From Myxococcaceae bacterium JPH2 (GTDB lineage: Bacteria; Myxococcota; Myxococcia; Myxococcales; Myxococcaceae), in assembly GCA_016458225.1 (NCBI GenBank), contig JAEMGR010000036.1:62001-126000 (forward strand): a stretch of DNA of 64,000 bases, in the 5' to 3' direction. Positions 50,047-60,132 of this stretch are shown piece by piece. The position numbers and the translations under genes are program-made. The notes beneath the pieces were generated by a model, which worked only from the letters and a program-made list of their open reading frames with translations, made no database searches and was not told where the DNA came from. Each line of letters begins with the position of its first letter. Within the stretch, counting starts at the first letter, position 1.

Positions 50047-51497
50047 CGCGCCCCTCCACACGCCGCCAACGCGAGGAGCTGCGAGCGGGCCTTGTTGAGC
50101 GTCTCCTTGTATTCCTGGCGGGGCTCGGAGTCGTGGACGATGCCGCCGCCCACCTGCGTGTACGCGCGGCCATCCTTCACCAGCAGGGTGCGGATGACGA
50201 TGTTCAGGTCCATGCCCCCCGCGAAGCTGAAGTAGCCCAGCGAGCCCGTGTAGAGGCCGCGAGGCGTGGGCTCCAGCTCGGTGATGATCTGCATGGTGCG
50301 AATCTTCGGGACGCCCGTGATGGTGCCGCCAGGGAACAGCGCGCCCACCACGTCGAGTGGCTCCACGCCCGGCGCGAGCTGTCCCTTCACCTCGGATTCG
50401 ATGTGCAGGACGTGGGCGTACTCGATGATCTCCATCAGCCGCGTCACCGCCACCGTGCCGTGCGCGCACACGCGGCCCAGGTCATTGCGCTCCAGGTCCA
50501 CGAGCATGGCGTGCTCGGCCTGTTCCTTCTCGCTCGTGCGCAGCTCGTGGACGAAGCGCGCCTCTTCCTCGGGGGTGCCTCGGCGACGTGTGCCGGCGAT
50601 GGGGCGCGTGGTGGCCCAGCCGTCCTCCACTCGCACCAGGCGCTCGGGGGACGCGCTCACCACGTGGTAGCCGTCGAACTCGAAGTAGCTGGCGAAGTGC
50701 ACGGGACTGGTGGCGGAGAGGCAGTCGTAGAGCGCGAGCGGCTCGCCCGGGAAGTCCACCTCCAGCCGCTGCGAGAGGTTCACCTGATACGTGTCCCCCG
50801 CGAGGATGTACTCGCGCACGCGCTCCACCGCGCGCAGGTAGTCCGCTTGCGTGAAGTTGGAGCGCCACGCCACCGGCGGTGTGTTCGCGAGCGGCGGTGG
50901 TGGCGCGGAGGTGGGCTCGGCCTGTCGTGCGAGGTGCTCCAGCTCATCCAGCCGTCGCATGCAGTCGTCGTGGTCGTTGCCCGTGGCCACGGCGAGCACG
51001 GCGCCCTCGACATGGTCCACCACGAGGAACGTGTCCACGAAGTGCAGGGCGATGTCGGGGAGCCCCAGGTCGTCGCCCGGGTGTCGGGGCAGGCGCTCGA
51101 AGTAGTGGTTCGCCTCGTAGGAGAAGACGCCCACCGCGCCGCCGCAGAAGAGGGGCATGCCCGGCAGGCGCGGGGCGCTCCAGCGCCGCAGCAGCGCGCC
51201 CAGGACGTCCAACGGCGAGCCGGGTTGCTCGACGCCGTCGATGTGGCACCGCGCGCCCTTCGCGGTGAAGCGGAGGAAGGGCCGCGCGCCGAGGAACGAA
51301 TAGCGCCCCTCCTCGCTGACGCGGGTGCTCTCCAGGAGGAAGCGCCCCTCGGTGGGCAGGGCTCGCAAGAGGTCCACGGGGCGCGCGACGACCGAGTCCA
51401 ACCGGCGCACGAGGGGGACCTGCGAGTAGCCCTGACGCACGAGCGCTTCGAAGCGCTCGCGGTCCAGCGTGGGCACGGGGTGAGGCAGGGCATCCAT
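50043..51497 (-). CDS. pabB: Chorismate-amidating synthase component I (PabB or TrpE)
   Basis: 484 residues from ATG 51497. C-terminal chorismate-binding domain with [42 protein letters not shown] and [10 protein letters not shown]. The N-terminal [19 protein letters not shown] contains the LLES element that binds tryptophan in TrpE. The PIAGT motif (not PIKGT with the nucleophilic Lys of E. coli PabB) and LLES both resemble anthranilate synthase, while the coupled pabA and pabC favour p-aminobenzoate synthesis. Symbol given from context; the product is uncertain. Confidence 0.8.
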   Translation of the reverse strand: MDALPHPVPTLDRERFEALVRQGYSQVPLVRRLDSVVARPVDLLRALPTEGRFLLESTRVSEEGRYSFLGARPFLRFTAKGARCHIDGVEQPGSPLDVLGALLRRWSAPRLPGMPLFCGGAVGVFSYEANHYFERLPRHPGDDLGLPDIALHFVDTFLVVDHVEGAVLAVATGNDHDDCMRRLDELEHLARQAEPTSAPPPPLANTPPVAWRSNFTQADYLRAVERVREYILAGDTYQVNLSQRLEVDFPGEPLALYDCLSATSPVHFASYFEFDGYHVVSASPERLVRVEDGWATTRPIAGTRRRGTPEEEARFVHELRTSEKEQAEHAMLVDLERNDLGRVCAHGTVAVTRLMEIIEYAHVLHIESEVKGQLAPGVEPLDVVGALFPGGTITGVPKIRTMQIITELEPTPRGLYTGSLGYFSFAGGMDLNIVIRTLLVKDGRAYTQVGGGIVHDSEPRQEYKETLNKARSQLLALAACGGAR

Positions 51498-51535
51498 GCG
51501 GGGGCGTGTCCTAGCAGGAACCCACGCCCGCCGCG

Positions 51536-54500
51536 CTACTTGCCCTGTCGCTCCTGGGTCCGGCGAGCAAGCCGGAGGATTTCATCCTCGGGGAGTTGCT
51601 CGGTGCGCATGACGCTGCGGTCCGCCTTGAGGCGTCGCACCTGTCCGTCGCGCAGCAGGTGGAACTGTCCCTGCTTCTGAGGCGGGAGCGTCTGGGCCGC
51701 GTCCACCTTGGCCTCGGAGAACATGGGCCGAAGCTTCCCGATGGCGCGCTCCTCGCGCACGCAGCCCACGAACCAGGTGCGCACGTTCTCGCGGCACTTG
51801 TAGTCGAAGTCGCCGGGGCTCTGCGTCGCCAGGAGCACGCCCACGCCCGCCGAGCGAGCACGCCGCAGCAGGTTCTCCATGGGCGGCTTCGTGGCGGGGA
51901 CGCCCACGGCCGGCAGATACAGGTCCGCCTCGTCGAAGAGGAGCGTGGCCTGCAGTCGCGGCGAGGGGTGCTGGCTCGCCCAGCGGTTCGCTTCCTGGAG
52001 CAGTTGGGAGACCCAGAAGAGGACGTTGGGGGTGTCGCCCAGGTACTTGGTGCTGACGATGCTCAGTCGCGTGCGCCCCGTGCTGGCACCTGGGCCTCTG
52101 CCCAGCAGCTCCTCCAGGTCCAGCTTCTCGCCGGTGCTCGACAGGAGCGCGCGCTTGTTCATGCGCAGCGTGGCGAGGTCCTGGCTGAGCTTGGGGAACA
52201 GCTTGAGGTCCAGGCCCTTGGCCTCCTCGACGAGCGTCGAGTCCATGGACTCGACGAGGCCCTGGATCATCTCCAGCGTCAGCTCGCGCTGCGGCGCGCG
52301 CTGGGTCAGCAGGCGGATGGCCTGCGACAGGAGCGCGCGGGAGGCTCGGTCTTTGGGGCTGTTCTTGTACTCGAGCATGCTCGCGAGCGCGTCCGCGGCT
52401 TGTTGCAGGCCCTGCTCCTGTTCCTCGGGGGGGAGCTGCTCCAGGCCGCGCGGCACCAGGGGCATGGCCAGCGGACGTCCATCCGAGCGGCCCGGGGTGT
52501 AGAGCGCCACGTCCACGCGCTCACGCAGCAGTCTGCGCCGCTCCTCGAGGAAGGGGACGTCCAGCTTCTCCCGCCACGCCTCGTCCTTCGCGTAGGAGGC
52601 GAGGTCGCCCTTGCGGTCCAACAGCAGCGCGGGGATGCCTTGCAGCAGGAGCTGCTCCACCACGCTGAGCGCCAGCGTCGTCTTGCCGCTGCCCGTGCCG
52701 CCCAGGAAGGCGCAGTGCCGCGTCAGGTCCTCGACCTCCATCGTGAGGGGCTCGGACAGGAGTCCCTCCGTGGCGCCCAACTGCAGCGGGCCCGTGACGA
52801 GGTCCGGCAGCGGGAGCTTCCCGTAGGGTGGACTGACGACCGGCGTGGAGTCGGGGTGCTGCTTGCGCGGCCCGGAGGGAGGGGACGTCAGAATGTCCCC
52901 CATGACGCCGAGATCCTCCGGGAACGAGATGTCGTCCGCATCCTTCGGAGACCGGGGCGTGGGGTCCGGGCGCTTCGTGTTCGGGGTGAGGCCGGGTGGC
53001 TTGCCGAACGCGCCGCGCGGGCCGTCGAAGATCTGCACGTCCGCGCGCTTCGTGGTCGGGACCTGCGCCTTGCCGGCGCGTGCCGAAGCGTGGGCGCCGG
53101 CCTGCACCGCGAGCCTCTCCAGTCCGAGCATGTCGCTGATGGACTTCAACCCGGTGATGGGCCGCGACTGGCGGCTCCACTCCAGGTAGGCCGGTTCGGG
53201 ATGCGCTTGCCGGAAGGCTTGCAGGGCCACCAGCTCGCGCATGTCGCTGTCGGCGATGACCGCGCGCCGTCCGCCCCGGCTCAGCAGGAGCGAGGTCTGC
53301 TCCGCCACTTGGTTGCCCAGCGTCGAGGGGAAGTCCGTGGTGCGCACCAGGATGGGGACCTTGCCCACGGCGGCGCGCAGGGCTTCGGCCATCTGCTTCG
53401 ACAGGTGCCCGCCTCGTGAAGACTTGTTGCACAGCGCGACGAACAGCTCGCGGCCCACGGGCTTCTCGGAGACGTCGATCGACTCGCCATCCCGCGCGCG
53501 CACGGCGAAGCGCGGCGTGCCGCCCAGCTCATGACCGCCCATCTCGATGGCCCACGCGAGCAGCGCGGCGATGTCCGCGTTCTGATCCGGGACCTGCGCC
53601 CTGAAGTTGGCCTTGAAGTCCAACCACAGCTGCTCCAGCGGAGAGGGCGCGGTGGGGGGCGTGAGATGGGGGCTCGCGTCCACGCGAGCGGGGCGGGGCA
53701 GCGGGAAGGTCTCGGGCAGCCGGTCGTCCTGGATGGCGCGGTCCCGATAGCGGCGGCACTCGTTCAGCACGTCGCGGGCGCGCAGGCCGGCGAGCTTGTC
53801 GAAGCCCTGGGCGGGGAACGGGTACGTCGGATCCGTTGGCGCTGGCTGCACTTGCCGCTGCGCATACAGGGCGCTCAGCCGCCGCGCCGCGATGTCCCGC
53901 GCGGTGTCCGCGCTGACCAGAGGATCCAGCTCCACGGGCTCAGGGTCGTTCTCGATGCGGTCGATCATCGCCCGGTTGAGCTGGGCGCGCATCTTGGTCC
54001 AGAAGTCGGTGAGGCAGCAGACGACCACGACCGCGGTGGGCACGCGCCCGGCCAGCGCGGCCAGCGAGTTCATCGCTCGGCGGCACGAGGGCTCCATCCG
54101 AGGGCTCTGCTCGAAGTCGCTGATGTCCTCCATCTGGTCCACGCAGATGATGAGCGCCTGGCCCAGCACGCCCATCAACAGCCCCAGGTGCTCCATCATG
54201 CGGCCTGGGTCGTCGTCCGCCGTGCGGGGCACCAGCTCGCCCAGCACCTTGCGGTCCGCTGGGGACAGGTCCTCGCAGCGCAACCACTGCAGCACGCGGT
54301 GATGGAAGCGCGCGTCGCGGCGCTGCAAGTAGAGCAGGGCGCGCAGGAGGCTGACGTCCACCGCGCTGAAGTTCGGGTCGGCGTGCAGCTCATCCGCGAC
54401 GGAGTGGACCACCCCGTGCAGCTCCTCCTCGTCGAGGATCTGCTCGGCGGGGATGAGGGGCGCGAAGGCGCTGGAGCAGCGCCTCATCACCGCGTCGGAC

Positions 54501-54907
54501 AGTCGGGTGAGCCCCGAGTCCTCGCCCTGATTGCTGTCGTAGCTGTGGTCCAGGGACGCGATGAGGTTGGACAGCACGTGCCGGTCGTAGTTGGCCGCGT
54601 CCACCGTCATGGGCACGTAGCCGACATAGCCCTGCTGCTTGCCGTGCACGCTGTTGCGGAACGCCCGCACCAGGTGCGTCTTGCCGCTGCCGGACTCGCC
54701 CAGGACCAGCAGGATCTTGCCGGAGTCCGGTGGCGGGGCGCGGCGCGTGGCGCGCTGGACGAGTCGCTCGAAGGCGCGGCGGGCCTGCGCGTTCATCGAC
54801 TCGACGTCGAACGGGTCGGGCTGCCAGAGGGCCTGGCCCTGCTGGACGCCGCTGAAGACCTCGCAGCCGTCGGAGAGGAAGGCAATCAGTCGAGCATCAG
54901 TGGCCAT
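51536..54907 (-). CDS. Two-ATPase protein: N-terminal STAND/AAA-like and C-terminal HerA/DUF853-like
   Basis: 1123 residues from ATG 54907. Residues about 40-420 form a first P-loop domain: Walker A GESGSGKTHLV at about 70, Walker B ALIICVDQMED at about 252, and a winged-helix-like end. Residues about 430-630 are an uncharacterised alpha/beta region. Residues about 700-1123 are a HerA/FtsK-type ATPase: Walker A GGTGSGKTTLAL at about 733, ALLLDRKGDLASYA, Walker B LLFDEADLYLP at about 990, and a sensor GVGVLLATQSPGDFDYK. HerA-like motors translocate DNA and often pair with nucleases. It is the last gene of a three-gene reverse operon with a DUF559-like nuclease. Function unknown; defence or DNA processing is inferred. 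Confidence 0.85.
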   Translation of the reverse strand: MATDARLIAFLSDGCEVFSGVQQGQALWQPDPFDVESMNAQARRAFERLVQRATRRAPPPDSGKILLVLGESGSGKTHLVRAFRNSVHGKQQGYVGYVPMTVDAANYDRHVLSNLIASLDHSYDSNQGEDSGLTRLSDAVMRRCSSAFAPLIPAEQILDEEELHGVVHSVADELHADPNFSAVDVSLLRALLYLQRRDARFHHRVLQWLRCEDLSPADRKVLGELVPRTADDDPGRMMEHLGLLMGVLGQALIICVDQMEDISDFEQSPRMEPSCRRAMNSLAALAGRVPTAVVVVCCLTDFWTKMRAQLNRAMIDRIENDPEPVELDPLVSADTARDIAARRLSALYAQRQVQPAPTDPTYPFPAQGFDKLAGLRARDVLNECRRYRDRAIQDDRLPETFPLPRPARVDASPHLTPPTAPSPLEQLWLDFKANFRAQVPDQNADIAALLAWAIEMGGHELGGTPRFAVRARDGESIDVSEKPVGRELFVALCNKSSRGGHLSKQMAEALRAAVGKVPILVRTTDFPSTLGNQVAEQTSLLLSRGGRRAVIADSDMRELVALQAFRQAHPEPAYLEWSRQSRPITGLKSISDMLGLERLAVQAGAHASARAGKAQVPTTKRADVQIFDGPRGAFGKPPGLTPNTKRPDPTPRSPKDADDISFPEDLGVMGDILTSPPSGPRKQHPDSTPVVSPPYGKLPLPDLVTGPLQLGATEGLLSEPLTMEVEDLTRHCAFLGGTGSGKTTLALSVVEQLLLQGIPALLLDRKGDLASYAKDEAWREKLDVPFLEERRRLLRERVDVALYTPGRSDGRPLAMPLVPRGLEQLPPEEQEQGLQQAADALASMLEYKNSPKDRASRALLSQAIRLLTQRAPQRELTLEMIQGLVESMDSTLVEEAKGLDLKLFPKLSQDLATLRMNKRALLSSTGEKLDLEELLGRGPGASTGRTRLSIVSTKYLGDTPNVLFWVSQLLQEANRWASQHPSPRLQATLLFDEADLYLPAVGVPATKPPMENLLRRARSAGVGVLLATQSPGDFDYKCRENVRTWFVGCVREERAIGKLRPMFSEAKVDAAQTLPPQKQGQFHLLRDGQVRRLKADRSVMRTEQLPEDEILRLARRTQERQGK

Positions 54908-54927
54908 GGGGATTCGAGGACCTCGGG

Positions 54928-55953
54928 CTAGATGACGACGAAGTGGAAGCTGGCGCCGAGCGCGCTCACCTCGGACTCGGCCACGTCCGTGGGGTCCATC
55001 GCGGACACGAGGTCCGCGCGGCTCAGGGAGAGCTGTCGCGCGCGGTTGGCCTCCAGCAGGGCCTCATCGAAGGCCTCGCGGTTGGGCCACTCGGGCTGGA
55101 GGGCGCGCCAGACGTGGGAGATGAACACCTTGTTGTCTCCGTAGCGTCCGGTGGGCAGTGCTCGCGCGACCGTCAGCAGGTGCTCCGCGAACGAGGTCCC
55201 CATCGAAGCGGGCGCGACGGGGCCGGGCTCGGGGACCGCGGGCTCGGCCTCCTCGTCAGGCGGCGCATCGGGGCGGGGCGCGGACTCGGTTGCGTCGGCC
55301 ATCAGCCAGCCGCGCAGGAGCGCGAGGCGGAGCGCTTCGGCATCTGCTCGTGCCGCGCCGGCTGCTCGTGCCGCGAGCTGCTCCAGCGCGCGGCGGGGTT
55401 GGGCGACCTCCAGCTCCAGGAGCGAACTCAGGAGGTGGGCCTGCACCGCGGCCAGGGTGAAGGGCTTGTCGGTCTCCACGCCCAGGCTGCGCCACAGCAG
55501 TCGGTCACGCACCTGCGCGAGCGTGGGCGCGTCCGGCCCCTCCACGGCGTGCTCGCGCTTGAGGAGCGCGGCGCGCATCCCATCCGCGTTCGCCAGCCGC
55601 GTCAGCACGGCCTTGGACGCGGGCAGCGCCAGGCTCCGCGCCATCAGGTGCTGCTGCTTGAGCCGCTTCCACGTGAGGCCCCGGGGCGAGTCCACGCCGA
55701 GGAACTGGAGGGCCTTCTTGCGACCCTCCGGCGTCAAGGTGAGGCCCTGTCGCGAGCGCGGCTGCACGAGCGCGTCGGCGAGCAGCGTGTCCACGAGGGG
55801 CTCGAAGCGCCTCGCCCACTCCGCGCGACTCCAGCGGTGCTCGACGAAGGGGCGCAGCGCGTCCGCCAGCTCCTTGCGCGTGCCGGGCCGGCTGCTGCGG
55901 GTGGCGAGCCAGGCGAGGGCGAGTCCCTCCAGGCGGGTGTCAGCGGCGTCCAT
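54928..55953 (-). CDS. Unknown helical protein, middle gene of nuclease-ATPase operon
   Basis: 341 residues from ATG 55953, overlapping the nuclease stop by 14 bases; the ATPase starts 20 bases after its end. Residues about 1-75 look like a winged helix (TRKELADALRPFVEHRWSRAEWARRFEPLVDTLLADALVQ, in parts, then LTLTPEGRKKALQFL). A second, similar helical unit is around residues 85-165, then an acidic Pro-rich linker (about 215-250) and a C-terminal HTH-like region (PTGRYGDNKVFISHVWRALQP). No catalytic motif is seen. It probably acts as a DNA-binding or specificity/bridging subunit (inference). Confidence 0.72.
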   Translation of the reverse strand: MDAADTRLEGLALAWLATRSSRPGTRKELADALRPFVEHRWSRAEWARRFEPLVDTLLADALVQPRSRQGLTLTPEGRKKALQFLGVDSPRGLTWKRLKQQHLMARSLALPASKAVLTRLANADGMRAALLKREHAVEGPDAPTLAQVRDRLLWRSLGVETDKPFTLAAVQAHLLSSLLELEVAQPRRALEQLAARAAGAARADAEALRLALLRGWLMADATESAPRPDAPPDEEAEPAVPEPGPVAPASMGTSFAEHLLTVARALPTGRYGDNKVFISHVWRALQPEWPNREAFDEALLEANRARQLSLSRADLVSAMDPTDVAESEVSALGASFHFVVI

Positions 55954-57181
55954 GAGCGACCTCCTGCCCGACGGCGTCACGCTGGCGGGCGGCGATGAGG
56001 GATTCCAAGGTGTCGAGGATGTCCTCGGCGCGAGACACCACGTCCTCGGCGAGCACGCGGACCACCCAATAGCCCGCGCGTTGCAGCGCGAGGTCCTTGC
56101 GGCGATCCCGACGGAAGCGCTCCGCGTCGAGGAAGTGGAAGTAGCCGTCGATCTCCACCGCCAGCCGCCACTCGCGGCACAGCAGGTCCACCTCCCATGC
56201 GCGGTCCTCGTCCGCGAGCTGGAGGCGCTGGTTGAGCTGGAACAGCCCCGAGGTGGCGGGACGCGCACGGAGGCACTCGGCGAGGAAGCGCTCCGCCTTG
56301 CTGCGCGCGAACTCCTCGGGCGTCCCGGGGGCTCCGGTGAGGACGGCCCGCGCTGCCTCCGCGTGGAGCACTCGCTTCGCGTCGGGCGCCTGCTCGCGCG
56401 CGAGCTGACTCTGGAGCGCCATGGCGGCATCCGCCGCGGCGGTGACCGGTGCGGCCACGGGCTCTCCCAGGTCCAGCCGTCCTTCGCGCACGAGGGCGAG
56501 CACGCGGGACTCCGGCCCTCGCAGGAAGGCGTCGAGCGCGTCCGGTTCCACCGCGCACGCGAGGGGCATCATCGGCGCGGCGATGCTCAGGGCGGCGGCG
56601 GATTGCAGGCCCCAGTGAGAGGGTGCCTCTCCGGCGCGGCAGCGGAGCGCGGGCAGGTCTCTGGCGGGCACCAGGGCAATCAGGGCCTCCAGCGCGACGT
56701 GGGGCTCTCGTCGGAGTGCCTCGCGCACGGGGGGCGGCAGCGTGCCGGGGTCGAGCGTGGGGCGCTGCTCGATGAGTTGGCGACACAGCGCCCACGTGAA
56801 GCCGGGCAAGGAGGGAGGCGGGAGCGCGTCCAAGAGGACGCGGCGCTCATGCGGCGTCTTGCCCGCGAAGGAGGGCGCGTGGCGTGGGTTCGCGGCCGTG
56901 AGGGCGAAGGTTGCGAGGGCCTCGGCGTCCGCGCCCAGGTCTCGCTCCGCCGCGAGCGCTCGGGCCCAATCGATTGCGGCCGAGCGGGGATCCTCCGCGT
57001 CGGTGACGACGACGCGCCGACCTTGTCGCTCCGCCCAGCGAGACCACAGCGCCGCGCCGGACCCGAGCGGGCCCGCGAGGACGCTCAGCGTAGCGACTCC
57101 CTCCGCGCGCCGGCGAGCCTGGCGATCCAGGGCATCGAGCAGCGCGGCTTCCACCGGCGGCGACAAGCGAACTCCCCCCAC
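55940..57181 (-). CDS. DUF559/Vsr-like PD-(D/E)xK nuclease with degenerate P-loop N-terminus
   Basis: 413 residues from GTG 57181. TTG 57166 has a better ribosome site (GGGGGGAG five bases upstream) and is a serious alternative. The C-terminal 80 residues are a DUF559-type restriction-endonuclease fold: WEVDLLCREWRLAVEIDGYFHF in parts, with the active Asp (EVDLL) and E-x-D/E of VEIDGYFHF, then RRDRRKDLALQRAGYWVVRV. The N-terminus has LSVLAGPLGSGAALWSRWA, a P-loop-like turn lacking the Lys, followed by a large helical middle. It leads the operon containing the HerA-like ATPase, so it is the likely effector nuclease. Confidence 0.78.
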   Translation of the reverse strand: MGGVRLSPPVEAALLDALDRQARRRAEGVATLSVLAGPLGSGAALWSRWAERQGRRVVVTDAEDPRSAAIDWARALAAERDLGADAEALATFALTAANPRHAPSFAGKTPHERRVLLDALPPPSLPGFTWALCRQLIEQRPTLDPGTLPPPVREALRREPHVALEALIALVPARDLPALRCRAGEAPSHWGLQSAAALSIAAPMMPLACAVEPDALDAFLRGPESRVLALVREGRLDLGEPVAAPVTAAADAAMALQSQLAREQAPDAKRVLHAEAARAVLTGAPGTPEEFARSKAERFLAECLRARPATSGLFQLNQRLQLADEDRAWEVDLLCREWRLAVEIDGYFHFLDAERFRRDRRKDLALQRAGYWVVRVLAEDVVSRAEDILDTLESLIAARQRDAVGQEVAHGRR

Positions 57182-57189
57182 GGGTCGGG

Positions 57190-57205
57190 CGGCGGAAACC
57201 CGCCG
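57190..57205 (-). other. Stem-loop in leader of the nuclease operon
   Basis: 6-bp stem CGGCGG / CCGCCG with an AAAC loop, 9 bases upstream of the nuclease GTG. It could affect translation of the first gene. Confidence 0.3.
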
Positions 57206-57226
57206 AGCGATGTCGAGCCTGCTCCC

Positions 57227-57243
57227 GGGAATCCATGGGAATC
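57227..57243 (-). promoter_or_regulatory. Direct repeats one helical turn apart upstream of nuclease operon
   Basis: On the reverse strand GATTCCC occurs twice at a 10-base offset, about 48-62 bases before the nuclease start. Same-face repeats like this often bind a regulator. No clear -10/-35 is visible alongside. Confidence 0.35.
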
Positions 57244-57339
57244 AAGCGTGGGGGAGACCCAGTGGCTCGGGTCGTTTCCAGAAGTGGACCCCTGGCAGGG
57301 GGTCGTCACGAACCGGGGGCGGGTGTCCGCCGTGCCAGG

Positions 57340-58275
57340 TCAGCGCCCGGTGCGGTCCACCGGCAGGGCGTCCGCGTAGGCGCGGAGGATGCGGCCCTCG
57401 TCATACGAGTGCTGGAAGCCCGTGGCGTCCAGGAAGCGGCGGTTGTCGAGGACGATGGGGTGGCGCAGGTGGTCCACCGCGCCCACGCTCAGGCGAGGCA
57501 GCCCCGCGCGGCCCAGAATCAGCGACAGTACGGGCGCGGGCAGCGGCACTGGCGTGCGGCCCGTGCCCTTGATGATGACGGACAGCGGGATGGGCGGCGG
57601 CCCCGCGACGTTGAAGATGCCGCGCAGCTGCTTCTCCAGCGCGAGGTGCAGCGCCGTCACCACATCCTCTTCCTGGAGGACGTGGAACAGCGGGTCATAC
57701 CCCAGCACCATGGGCACGCGACGGCCGCGCAGGAACGTGGCCAGCGTGCCCGTGCCCGGCGTGCCCAGCGTGTAGACGAGCCGCAGCACCGCGGTGGTCA
57801 TCTGCGGCAGGCGCCACAGCGCCGTCGCCGCGTACAGGTCCGCGGCCACCAGGTCCGCCAGCTCGGGGATGGACTCCAGCGCGCGAGGGGGCTCGTCCTC
57901 GGAGTGGTACAGCGGCGAGTCCGCCGCCGCGCCGTAGAAGGTGTGGCGGCCCACGAAGACGACCTGCTTCACGCCGTGGGTGGCGCAGTGGTCGAACACC
58001 GCCTTGGTGCCGTCCAGGTTGATGCGCCCGCGCTCACCGCCGCGCACGGTGAAGGCCGTCACGGTGGCCATGTGCACCACGGCCTCGGGGCGACGGCGGC
58101 GGAAGACGTCCTCGGCGGCGCGCTTGCGCACGTCCACCCGGTGCACCTCGATGCCCTCGGGCGCGTCGTGCCACGGGCGCACGTCGATGCCGACCACTTC
58201 ATGTCCGGCCGAGTGCAGGCGCAGCGCCAGCTTGCGAGCGATGCCGCCCGCGATGCCCAGGATGAGCACCCTCAT
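57340..58275 (-). CDS. NAD(P)-dependent epimerase/dehydratase-like SDR
   Basis: 311 residues from ATG 58275, overlapping the upstream stop as ATGA. Extended-SDR Rossmann start [20 protein letters not shown] (GxxGxxG-like), acidic Asp after strand 2 (GIDVRPW), and [13 protein letters not shown] as in NAD-dependent epimerases. The usual YxxxK catalytic pair is not evident at the expected place ([10 protein letters not shown]), so activity may differ from sugar epimerases. It is coupled to a glycerolipid-type acyltransferase, suggesting a lipid-linked role. Confidence 0.8.
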   Translation of the reverse strand: MRVLILGIAGGIARKLALRLHSAGHEVVGIDVRPWHDAPEGIEVHRVDVRKRAAEDVFRRRRPEAVVHMATVTAFTVRGGERGRINLDGTKAVFDHCATHGVKQVVFVGRHTFYGAAADSPLYHSEDEPPRALESIPELADLVAADLYAATALWRLPQMTTAVLRLVYTLGTPGTGTLATFLRGRRVPMVLGYDPLFHVLQEEDVVTALHLALEKQLRGIFNVAGPPPIPLSVIIKGTGRTPVPLPAPVLSLILGRAGLPRLSVGAVDHLRHPIVLDNRRFLDATGFQHSYDEGRILRAYADALPVDRTGR

Positions 58276-59090
58276 GGCAACAGCTCCTGCTCGCGGCGGT
58301 GCTGACGCTCCTGGCGGCCCGTCTCGATGAGCCGGGTGATGGCCTGTTTCACCTGCTGCACATAGCCCTCGATGACATGGTCTTCCTCGTCGCCGGTGCC
58401 CTGGAAATGGAGCGGCTCGCCATAGTGGATTTCCAGCCGGACGGGGAGGGGGACGGGCAGCAGGTAGGGCGTGAGCGGCACATACGGGACGCCCAGGAGC
58501 CGACCCAGCGCGTAGGCGTTGAAGATGGTGGGGATGGCGGAGCCGCCGCCCAGGAAGGCGAAGGGGACGATGGGCGAGCGCGTCTGCAGCGCCATCCGCA
58601 TGAAGCCCGTGCCGAAGTCCACGAGCGAGTAGCGGTCGCGGAACAGCTTGGCCGTGCCGCGCGCGCCCTCGGGGAAGATCATCAGGAGCCGGTCATCCTC
58701 GAGCAGTCGCCGCGCGTGCTCGGGCAGGCCGGTGAACTGGCCGGTGCGGCTGGCCCAGAGCGAGGCCACGGGGAACTTGTGGATGAAGCGCTCGACCATG
58801 CCCTGGGAGAGCCGGGGCGGATCCATCTCCAGCAGGGTGGAGGTGAGCACCATGGCCCCGTCCACGGCGACGCCGCCGGAGTGGTTGCCCACCAGCATGG
58901 CCCGCCCGCGCGGGGGGATGTGTTGCGCGCCCACGCAGCGCACCCGGAAGTAGTGGCGGTAGAGGAAGCCGAAGGCCTCCAGCGCCAGCTTCAGGTGCTT
59001 CTTGGAGATGCCGTACGGGTCCACGCCGTACTCGTTGAACGGCAGCTCCAGCCGTTCCACGCGCGCTGCGAGAGAGTCGCTCAGGGACAC
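58272..59090 (-). CDS. Lysophospholipid/glycerol-3-phosphate acyltransferase (PlsC-like)
   Basis: 272 residues. The start at GTG 59090 is tentative, as no ribosome site is clear. Acyltransferase motifs: block I GNHSGGVAVDG (NHxxxxxD variant with Ser and Asp), block III LMIFPEGARGT, and block IV IVPFAFLGGG. It probably acylates a lysolipid at the inner membrane. It is followed by a co-translated SDR. Close relatives in actinobacteria and myxobacteria have the same NHSGG form. Confidence 0.85.
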   Translation of the reverse strand: MSLSDSLAARVERLELPFNEYGVDPYGISKKHLKLALEAFGFLYRHYFRVRCVGAQHIPPRGRAMLVGNHSGGVAVDGAMVLTSTLLEMDPPRLSQGMVERFIHKFPVASLWASRTGQFTGLPEHARRLLEDDRLLMIFPEGARGTAKLFRDRYSLVDFGTGFMRMALQTRSPIVPFAFLGGGSAIPTIFNAYALGRLLGVPYVPLTPYLLPVPLPVRLEIHYGEPLHFQGTGDEEDHVIEGYVQQVKQAITRLIETGRQERQHRREQELLP

Positions 59091-59193
59091 CCGCGCACCG
59101 TACCACTGCCCGCGCGTTTGCACGCACAGGGCGGTGGGCGCCCGTCGCGCGCTGGGCCATACTCGGGGCCTCTCCCCACCTGGTTCTCTCCCC

Positions 59194-60128
<935 letters not shown>

Positions 60129-60132
<4 letters not shown>

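Noticed and set aside
49462-51497. Part of a complete tryptophan operon
   Set aside because: No trpD, trpC, trpB or trpA lies alongside, and the third gene is a class IV aminotransferase typical of p-aminobenzoate synthesis.
54928-56430. Single 500-residue frame upstream-extended through the nuclease gene
   Set aside because: The extra N-terminal 159 residues are Arg/Ser-rich shadow sequence over the nuclease 3' end. ATG 55953 begins the ordered protein and overlaps the nuclease stop in the usual way.
57291-57339. CCTGGCA...TGCCAGG inverted repeat before the SDR stop
   Set aside because: The 7-bp arms are separated by 35 bases and have no supporting context, so a functional hairpin is not convincing.
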